Assembly (NCBI GenBank): GCA_947069175.1
Contig: CAMTDV010000018.1
Coordinates: 42,172,869-42,236,868 of the forward strand
DNA: 64,000 nucleotides
DNA from: Scalesia atractyloides
Taxonomy: Eukaryota; Streptophyta; Magnoliopsida; Asterales; Asteraceae
Direction: 5' to 3'
Positions 55,500-64,000 of this stretch are shown here, one piece after another; the first letter of the stretch is position 1, and the number at the start of each line of letters is the position of its first letter. The notes below the pieces were generated by a model, which searched no databases, was not told where the DNA came from, and saw only the letters and a program-made list of their open reading frames with translations. The translations under genes were made by a program, and so were the position numbers.

Positions 55500-57870
55500 A
55501 CCCTGATTCTTCAACGACGGACAATTTTGCTTGATATGTCCTTGCTTTCCACATTCGAAGCAACCCTGAAGCTTGACTCCTTCCGACGTACTTTTAGCCT
55601 AGCACTCGCGAGTAACATGTTCAGTTCGACCACATCTGGCATACTTTCCCTGCTCATCACCGTGAGTCTTCTTCGCGGAACCACATCCGCCGTCCCTGCC
55701 ATTATCCTTCCTCGAATCACTGCACTAGCCACATATGCTTTCCCCGAATCGCGTTTCTTCTCACGCTTCACATCGAAATCTTTCCTCGAGCTCTTAGATC
55801 TTCGCTTCCGCGATTCTCCAGATCTATACTTAGCATGCTTCGATCGTTTAGATTTCTCATCTGCCTAGACCTTTCCCGACGACTTCCCAGTCTCCTCCTT
55901 CCTGTTAAGGTTACTTTTCCGAGCAGCATCATCCGCTAATGATTTCGCTAGAGTAGTAGCTTCCAGATAGGTAGTGGGCTTCGCTGACGTAACCATACTA
56001 CGAATTTGTGGCAACATTCCCTAGATATACCTTTCTACCTTAACGTACTCAGGAGTGACCATTCGTGGAACCAATCTAGCTAAATCGTTGAACCGAGACG
56101 TATAAGCTCTGACATTCAGGCCTTCCATGGTCAAATTCCAGAAGTCAGTCTCAATCTTCTGCATCTCACTCGCGGGCAGTATTCCTTAAGAAGCATCTCT
56201 TTTAGTTCATTCAAGGTAAGACCGTAAGCCGCATCTTCGCCCAAAATCTGAACTTGAGTGTTCCACCAGGATAAAGCTTCATCAAGAAACGAACACGAAG
56301 CATACCTAACCCTCTGATCAGCAGCACAACCGCTGATGGCCATCAAAGATTCCATCTTCTCGATCCATCTAGTGATTTCAAGAGGCCCTTCAGCACCGGT
56401 AAATGATCGTGGGTTACAGCCTGAAATGTCTTATATGTACATCCATGCACTGTTCACAAGGTTAATGAAAAATCAAGATTTCGCTCTGATTATATCATAA
56501 CACAGGAACTACTAAAACTTTTCAGATCATTATTTTACCTTGCGGGTTTCCAACCTGTATACCACCATCACCATGCCTAGGAGCACCACGTCCACGTCCT
56601 TGCCCAATATTCTGGTTAGCTTAACGCTGTTCCAAGACAGTATTAACATGTTGGGCTATGAGTTGTGCCAACTCTTCTGGGGTGGTAGGTAGTCCAGTAC
56701 CCTGTCTCGCTTTTGGTGGCATCTTGTCGTTTCTATTATTGCAATAATAGTATCAAACATAAGACAATGTTTAAATATTTCAGTCATTAAATAATAGTGG
56801 AATAAACAATACACATGCATCAACATAATAATGAGAATAATTTAACAAAAAGAAGCCCATAACATTGATATTATCACGGAAATTACAAAGCTTGTTCATA
56901 GTACAACGACTAACCAAAATTTGGTGTGACATAATCAACCACCAACAACAAGTCTAGATGAAATTTCCTCCTAAATATCGAAAAATTTGGCATGCAAGCC
57001 AATATAAGGGTTTATCAAAGAGACATACAAAATAAACAAACAACAACATAAATGACAAACAACTATCATTTCTTCATGCCAACAAACTCTAGAAGCTTCC
57101 TCACAAGCTCCTCCAGCTCAACTATCCTCCAGTGCATTTGGTCCATTGCACTGTCATCCAAGTCCTTTAGCTCATCAAACCAGTCCATTTGCCCTTCAAG
57201 ATCCTTCACTTTTCCCCTAATCGCCTCCAGATCTCCGCGAATGGCCCCCAACTGACGGTCGCAGTGAGAACGTCGGTTAACCCACACTCCTTTCTGCTTC
57301 TTCGAAGCAGATGCTGTCTCAGCTCTGGATGTTGAGCGATGTCTCCGACATGTCGTATCCTCTTCCTACGTCGAAAGTATACCAACAGGGGTGCAGTAGG
57401 AGCGCGCAACTCGATCGACGGAAATGACGACTCAGTAACAACCGGAGGAGGGATCTCGGTAGCGGGCTCAGCAATGACAGCAGATGAGACGACCAATGGC
57501 TCTAATGGCTGAGCCATAACAATGGTAGCGTCTACTGCTGGTGCGACACTATAAGATCCTCCGATCAACGGAACACCTCTACCCACATCATCATAACTGG
57601 CACGGTACCTGACGATTTCCCTGTCTCGTAAATCGAGGGTGGAGCATCATCATCGTCTTCGATCCAACCGTTGCTTGTAAAAGCATAACGAGGGTCAACC
57701 TGGCTTGCGAAAGCAGCAGGGTTAACATGTCAGGACGAAGCGAATCCGGCCGCATCAACAAACTATGGAATCGTAGGGGGTACCTCTGGTAATACGGATC
57801 TAGGTGAAGTCTCAAATTCTGGCTCGCTCTCAGAGTCAGTAATCTCGATGACCTCATGCTCGTGCGACAT
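55500..57870 (-). pseudogene. Chromovirus gag, decayed
   Basis: The start codon at 57870 opens MSHEHEVIEITDSESEPEFE. Downstream come an acidic/Pro-rich N-terminal part, a coiled-coil patch (57066-57287: LEAIRGKVKDLEGQMDWF), the gag core with ESLMAISGCAADQRVRYASC and ALSWWNTQVQ (56131-56355), and a CCHC knuckle CFECGKQGHIKQNC at about 55520-55566. Frame changes and internal stops are frequent, so no functional Gag is expected. Confidence 0.8.
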
Positions 57871-58106
57871 CTGTGACATATATAACCGTACAAAGTAAGT
57901 GTGTGTTCAAATGAAAAATAACACATAAGTCCCAAATAAACAGATTAACACGTATGCACAATAACACGCACTGGTTCTCATACATGATAAAAAATCCACG
58001 TTTATTTAAAAATTTTGGCTTTGCGAATTTTGGACTTATATCTCAAAATTCGTTGGTTGAAGTCTAGAGTTTTCCCCTGAAAACATCTAGTTCGCTAACA
58101 ACCATT

Positions 58107-58119
58107 GGCTCTGATACCA
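58107..58119 (-). other. Primer-binding site, initiator methionine tRNA
   Basis: On the minus strand TGGTATCAGAGCC, five bases from the 5' LTR end. Confidence 0.93.
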
Positions 58120-58124
58120 ACTTA

Positions 58125-61100
58125 TGTAACACCCCAAAACATCACAGCGGAAATACAAACGTAATGGTGACGGAAGTTGGTGCCCATAAATATCTTAGTG
58201 GACGATGCATCGTTAATTTGGACGTATTACTTAATTAAAACATTGTTTAAAAGTTAAACATAAGCCACAACCACACCACAGTTAAGTTGTTTTGATCCAT
58301 TATGGATCTCATTACAGACATTGTCCCAGGTTAGTTTTAAAAGTGTCCAAAGTTTATTATTAAACAAACATGCTTCACAACCACAAGATACGCCAAAGAT
58401 TCCCGAAGCCATGCTCAAGTACCTGAAGAACACCTTAAAATCAAGTGTCAACACAAAGGAGGGTGAGCTCACTATTCAAATTTAAAACAAAGAAAACTTT
58501 CTAATTATGTGTTTATTCAAAACATCCAAATAATATTTTCGAAAGGTAATTTTATTTCCTTTATAAAATCCATGAGTGAGCCGTCGCAAGCGTTTCCTCG
58601 AAACCTCCGAACTAAGTATATTCCCAAGTTTCACATATTATATTTATTTTTAACATCCATTTGTTCAGATTGGTAAGTTTGCAAGACATTACGAGCTATA
58701 TATTAACATTAAGGGTATAATCAACGCTAGACAATAACAGAATATAAATTCGTCGATTGACATGACACGGAGCTACCGGTCGCGATGGGGTTGTCAACCC
58801 CACAGATCTGTCAACAATTCCACACAATCCATATTAATGATTAAATGACTAAGTTTGCGCAAAGTGCCCGCAATGGGTCACCCAAGGTGACAACCTTATG
58901 AACAATATATATATATCCTACTAAAATGATAAAATTTAATATAACTCGTTGTACGAATCCCCGACGTCCCCACCGAAACGTAAGCCTAATCCCGATACTC
59001 ACTCTCTTGAGACCGGGCCAATTCGTTACAACTTTAGATTTAAACATTTTAAATCAACACGGTCGTTCTATCCTATAACGCTGTAAAATCCCCGTTTCAT
59101 CCCCGAAACGCATATATCATTATTCCAAAATCCTTTCATCCCGAAACATATTTATATCCAAAACCATGTTTTTCTCCAAAAACATATCAAATAATTTCCA
59201 AATCATATTTTCCACGAAAATATATTTATAGTTTAGTTAAAGCCATATTTTATACGAAAACGTATACTTATCCTTTTAAGGCGTGTTCTTCCCCCAAAAC
59301 ATATACTAAAACAGTAAAAAGAGGGGTTAAGTGACACTCACCTTTGCGTGCGTATTTAAAATAGTGCGATTCCACAATTTGATTCTACACATCCTAACAT
59401 ACGTAGGCACGATTTAATAATCACACACCACAAAATTCCTAAGTTTCTCAAATCTTGGAATTTTTACATAACTTTGAGATTTTCTCGAAAAGTTATTATT
59501 TTTTATTATGTTGGCATATTATATATATATAAGATTTTAGGACTTGAACGATTTTATTTGTGACCTTAATGTTTTATCCGTTACACTCCAGTTTATAAAT
59601 ACTATATATCTATGATTTGCGCGTCGTAATATATATATACATAAACGTGCACATATTCACAATATCATAACACGCGAAAACTCATTAACTTATTCACTTT
59701 ATCATTTTTAAGGCATGTATACATGTAATAACTCACTAAGTTAACCTATGTACCAATTTTCATGCTCGACAAATAAGTTACACATTTTAACGCGATTTCA
59801 CCGATTCTACCATTTTAAACATACAAGCGTACACGCATAGTGTTAATTCCCGCTATCATGTCAACACTTAAAATATTATCATATTCACATATTTAAATCA
59901 CATGACACATCTAAACACATAAGGTTCATCTGCTAGCAACCCATTCTAGTGTATGTTGAAAATGAGTATTTTAGTGATTCGGTAACGTTTTCGGGCGCCG
60001 GAAGTCACGTATGACTAACCAAACACAAAATAAACTAAATATAAGTTAATATACTTATATTTATACTAAAAATATCAGTTTGTTCACTGATTTAAAACAG
60101 TTTCATAGAAACCCTCTTAAAATGCGATTTTTACCGTTTTTACCGCATAGTTTTGCGTCAAACGTTACAATAACCATCCGAACTTGAAACGACTTCATAT
60201 TTTTACACAATACATATTATATACTGAATAAAATGATGGTTATAATATGATTAGTGCAGTTTTTGTGTAAGGCACATAAATCATGCGATTTCATGTATTT
60301 TACAACACTGTTAAGCACATAGTACAATATGCAAAGCTAGTAAACTTTATGTCAAAGTTCCATGCTATTTTACACTTAAAATAACATAATTTTTAGTGTT
60401 TATAACCTGATTAAAATCATCTTCATCACATCACCTTTTAGTCACCATTTCATGCCCATATATCTACATGCATGCCTATGTACAAGCATCTAATGCATGT
60501 ATATCACATAATCATCATCTTGAATGAACTTAAATACTTCCAACACATATTTAATTCTTGTTCAAACATTCAAGAACACCATCATTTTCATATGATCATC
60601 ATCATCTAATCATTCAACATAAATGCAAGTATCACCTTCTTCACATTTATGAACTAACAACAAAATTTTGTATGCATGCATATACATATATATATACACG
60701 ACACACATACATACATACACAAGATTCCAAAGTTCAACTTTTCATGTTCATCTTTTCAAATCACCATAACCTTTTTGGAACATTCTAAAGTTTACATGCA
60801 TTCACCCTTTTAACATCTTATCAAGCAAGATCATTTCAAACATCAAAGCTCAAAATCTCATATGTATATATATACACACATACATACGGCCATACATATA
60901 TATATATGTACACCTCCAATTTTATTTTCTTTAAAAACCCTCTTGTTAGTTTTTGAGTTAGTGTTTAAGTCCAAGAATCAAGAGAAACTTCCATAACCAT
61001 CAAAAATCAAGAACATAGATTTTTAAAGTAAGGTTATACCTTCAAGATTTTTGTTGGGTTTTTTATTAAGATGATGGTATGAAGCTTGGTTTTTGATAGA

Positions 61101-62088
61101 AATTCCTTGGAAACACCTTTGATTCTTCAAAACCCCTTGAAATGGGATTGCATGAACACAGATTCTTCAAGATCTTCAAAGTTTGAAGGTCTGGTGTGTG
61201 TATATGTGTGTGTTCGGCCGAGAGAGAGAAGGAGAGAGAGATGAGATTTGTTTTTGATCTTGCATGGTTAAATGGAGTGTGTAAGGAGCTCTCATGATTA
61301 TCTCCACTTCCCTAGGTCTAGACTTGTCCATTTAGAAGGATTTTCAAAAAGGTGGGTAGCCATTAGGCCGCCACCTATGAGCACACACCCATACATATTA
61401 TATACTTACACATATATAAGTTATTTATTGGTATTTAACTGGATACCGGGTATTTTATCTTGCGTTTTAATTGCGTTTTAACGTGTTTTAAATTATTTTC
61501 AGCGCTCAATAAAAATAAACTCACTAAAATATTACTAATGAATATTTTATTTTCTTGGACCAGTTACGTGGTCGGTAATTGGCAGTATGCGTGCTGTGTT
61601 GCGCAGTATGCGCTTAAATTTCCAAAAATAGGGATTTTAAGCTTTTTAATTTATTTTTATCATTCTATAAAAATAACTTGTCAAATTATTACTATATTAA
61701 TTTTTAGTTGCCCTGAACTGACTGTGTTGACAGTATTTTGTTAGATACGCGCAGTATCGCGCAGTACGCGCTTAAACTCGAAAAATAGAGTTTTTTAGCG
61801 TTTTAAATTATTTTTACTCACGATTATGATTAAATATATTATTTAAATCATAACGGACTATTTTTAAGATTTTAACATTATTCGGCGGTCACCGACGTTT
61901 GTTTCGCATTTTAACCATTACGCGATAAGCGTTTATCTTAATATGCCAACATAATTTTTATCAAACTTTGGATTTACCAACATATCAAATACCATATTTA
62001 AACATAATAAATAATCAAATACGACCTTTTATTCATTCATGACACGTGTTACATTTGTACGGGACAGCCTAAATAGCCGGGTGTCACA
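58125..62088 (-). repeat. 5' LTR of the chromovirus (3964 bp)
   Basis: The same structure and ends as the copy at 48118-52086, with small indels and substitutions. It lies beside the primer-binding site, which identifies it as the 5' LTR in element sense. Confidence 0.93.
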
Positions 62089-62310
62089 ACAACCCTTGAC
62101 CATTCTCTCTTCAAAGCTAATAGGATCACTTGCATCGTCGTTGAACTCTAAGACTCGTCGTATATCAGTTCTGTGACTAAGAATTCCTTATCTTTGTTCC
62201 CGGCTCGCAATGCAGACTTTATTACTTTGTTCGCCTCGTCATATGATGCTATGTTCCAGAATTAGTAAACATGCGATCTATATACAACGACCTACCCATC
62301 CCTTATACAA
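62089..62310 (-). pseudogene. Extra ORF of the minus-strand Copia element, N-terminal part
   Basis: Minus-strand frames read FWNIASYDEANKVIKSALRA then NKDKEFLVTE, and after a one-base shift RRVLEFNDDASDPISFEERM up to the ACAAC duplication. The reading frame is in register with the part at 48117 when the chromovirus is ignored, so the insertion split this ORF. A stop precedes FWNIAS where a CAA or CAG codon is likely ancestral. Confidence 0.6.
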
Positions 62311-62525
62311 CCTCGGCCTCAACGAAGAACCATGGTTCTCACGAAGAATCCAAAGTGCGACGAACAACCTTAATGGGCCACGAAGAATCTGGTGTGGGCC
62401 TATAACATGTTAGCCCACACTTCAGTCCACGAAGAGTACCACGAAGAATGGTTCTTCGCCATGAAGAACCAAGGACACTACGAAGAATGGTTCTTCGTCG
62501 AGGCAGTTCTTTGTTGACCATCCAC
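62310..62525. repeat. Cluster of CGAAGAA-NGG-TTCTTCG palindromes
   Basis: GAAGAACCATGGTTCT, then ACGAAGAATGGTTCTTCG twice, with further single arms (CACGAAGAATC, CACGAAGAGTACC). It looks like a palindrome-bearing LTR or leader fragment of yet another element. It lies between the extra ORF and the pol 3' region. Confidence 0.65.
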
Positions 62526-63917
62526 TTTTTCAAGGATCACCAGTGTTAAATTATGAAGTTTTTCAAGGTTTGGAACAGATTTTTCTTGTCTTTGAGTTTA
62601 ACAAAAAATGCAAGATGCCTTTTATGAAGTTGTGTTATCAAAACAAGTTGATATTAGGACTTTATCGGTAGAAACCTTTTGAGCTTCAACTTCTCAAAAG
62701 CAATCTTAAAACTAAGATAAACTAAAAACAAACAAACGTTAAAATTAGAAAAACTAAGCACGAATTAATAGGCATCTACGTAAGCAACTGTACACTACTT
62801 TGCAAACTTTTGCGAGTTTCAAGGTAAGAGAATCATACCAGCTTACGGATTTGTCAAGAACGATTTATAATATTCACTTTAAATTGGATAAGTATTTTAC
62901 TACAATTACCGATATTGTTGTCCACATAAACTCAACTTATCAGATGTAATCACGATTAGGAGATATGATTTAATGTATGATTTATACTTACTTGCCGGTG
63001 TTCATCCACTTCACGACACATTCGCGTATCAAGATATGCACGAGAGAAAATCTTACCGGTGAGTATACCACTTATCATCTATTTGGACGTATATGATTGT
63101 GAGATACTCACTTATTTTTTGATTGAAAACGAGTCCTATGTGATAAACTCACTTATTGATGAGGAACTTGATTTTTAGATGCATGCAGGGCACATGAGCA
63201 AGTCCATGAATAGGTTAGTACCATCGTACCGACAAAGAGGCGAACTTGACTCCCGCAAATGACTGTGATATATTATCACTTATTCGTTTGGTGGATGTGA
63301 TATGTTTATCACTTATTGATGGTCGTATGCAATATCTACACGTATGTATGGTATCATGGAAGTTCTTGACTTGCGTCCCCGTTATTTTTCGGTAAAAGAT
63401 TCAACCATGATGCCCAGATGATAACAAGCATAAAGAACATATATCTCAGAACCTCGACATACCATCAAACGAAATTTCGGTACCAAGACCATAAGCCAAT
63501 GAATGGTTCCCACCTGGCTTTCAGTTCGTTATGTTTATATCAACCTGCACGTTTTAATCTGATTGTGAGTCTACCGGTACATCGTTAGTAAAGCTACTTA
63601 TTGTTTTCATTTTATATTTTTAACTGTTTACTGACCACCGGTGTATCATCATCTTCTCTTATCTTTCCAAGAAACTCATTTTTGGTTTTTCGATTTTCTA
63701 TTGTTTTTGATTTTTCTGAATTTCTCCCCCTTAAATGCAGAAAGTAAATAAATAAAAGATATAAACAAAAGACATATTTTTGTATTTTTGAAATTTTCTC
63801 ATGTTTTTGTATTTTTTGAAATTTTCTCCCCCTAAAATGCAAAAAGGTAAATAAAATGAAAATCTTTTGGTATTTTTAATAAGAAAAAAATTACAAAAAC
63901 GATTAGTCGATGATGAT
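62526..63917 (-). other. Non-coding 3' region of the minus-strand Copia element
   Basis: Downstream of the pol stop. Contains polypurine-tract-like strings on the minus strand (plus-strand TTTCTCCCCCTTAAATGC at 63720 and TTTTCTCCCCCTAAAATGC at 63820), and several GTGATA...TATCAC stem-loops (63059-63322). It resembles 9.0-9.7 kb. No coding sequence was recognised. Confidence 0.55.
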
Positions 63918-64000
63918 TTACTCAGGTTTCACCTTGATGCCATTAACCAAAAGAAGAAAATCAAAACGTGATTTATTAAAAGCTTTTGTGAACAGGTCGG
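63918..64000 (-). pseudogene. C-terminus of Copia pol (end of RNase H), partial at window edge
   Basis: The minus strand reads DLFTKAFNKSRFDFLLLVNG then IKVKPE and a stop at 63918-63920. The D-x-F-T-K-A-F...RF-x-F-L pattern is the standard end of Ty1/Copia polyproteins. It shows that a minus-strand Copia element continues beyond the right edge. Confidence 0.8.

Larger units (their letters stand above)
48118..62088 (-). mobile_element. Complete chromovirus-type Ty3/Gypsy retrotransposon with 4 kb LTRs (Tekay/Del-like)
   Basis: LTRs at 48118-52086 and 58125-62088, with TGTGACACCC...GGGGTGTTACA ends in element sense and ACAAC duplications. On the minus strand: primer site, gag from 57870, protease, reverse transcriptase, RNase H, integrase and a C-terminal chromodomain-like segment ending at 52123, then a polypurine tract. 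The chromodomain and long LTRs point to the Tekay/Del lineage. Total 13.97 kb, with 57% of it LTR. Stops and frameshifts make it non-autonomous. Confidence 0.93.

Noticed and set aside
58107..58119. tRNA gene fragment
   Set aside because: Only the 13 bases complementary to the tRNA 3' end are present; this is a primer-binding site.

Overview
This window is plant nuclear DNA, almost certainly from a eudicot with a repeat-rich genome. It is AT-rich, has one intact plant-specific transcription-factor gene, and otherwise consists of nested LTR retrotransposons, a CACTA DNA transposon and small foldback elements. The style of the elements suggests Asteraceae: a SIRE-like Copia with a very long gag and a downstream extra ORF, a Tat-lineage Gypsy with an antisense extra ORF, and a chromovirus with 4 kb LTRs. 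That family assignment is inference from memory, not a search result.

Layout. 1-3965: AT-rich repeat DNA packed with the palindrome ATGCACATGTGCAT, including a two-copy tandem duplication of about 735 bp. 3966-4437: foldback element between TA microsatellites. 4894-5472: the only intact gene, an ALOG/LSH transcription factor of the LSH7-LSH10 type. 5473-8560: gene-free AT-rich DNA. About 8670-13351: minus-strand Copia derivative that keeps one LTR, a primer-binding site, a leader full of AAGTTCG-palindromes and a decayed gag but no pol; it appears to have inserted into a small MITE whose intact relative lies at 37.5-37.8 kb. 13.6-18.3 kb: foldback and long-TIR elements, minisatellites and a G-run.

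19323-36486 is a CACTA transposon with matching CACTA ends and a TGG target duplication, sitting in a degenerate TTTAGGG-like array. It carries minus-strand exons of a PHD/extended-PHD chromatin-reader gene, and it was itself hit by a complete Tat-lineage Ty3/Gypsy element (20083-32045, CCTTG target duplication). That Gypsy has decayed gag-pol on the plus strand and, on the minus strand, an extra gene with four canonical introns, a coiled-coil C-terminus, and its own TATA box and G-box upstream.

37-42 kb is ordinary AT-rich DNA with MITEs. 42.0-46.8 kb is a plus-strand Copia relative (LTR, PBS, palindromic leader, long gag) that breaks off inside the protease. It is joined to the minus-strand extra ORF of a second, oppositely oriented Copia whose pol C-terminus enters at the right edge (63918-64000). 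That extra ORF is split by a complete chromovirus (48118-62088, ACAAC target duplication, LTRs of 3969 and 3964 bp).

None of the retroelement polyproteins is intact. Many of their stop codons look like C-to-T or G-to-A changes, as expected from deamination of methylated cytosines. The most interesting signals are the spliced antisense gene with its own promoter inside the Tat element, the tandem palindromes that recur in the LTRs or leaders of unrelated elements, and the PHD gene fragment carried by the CACTA element.
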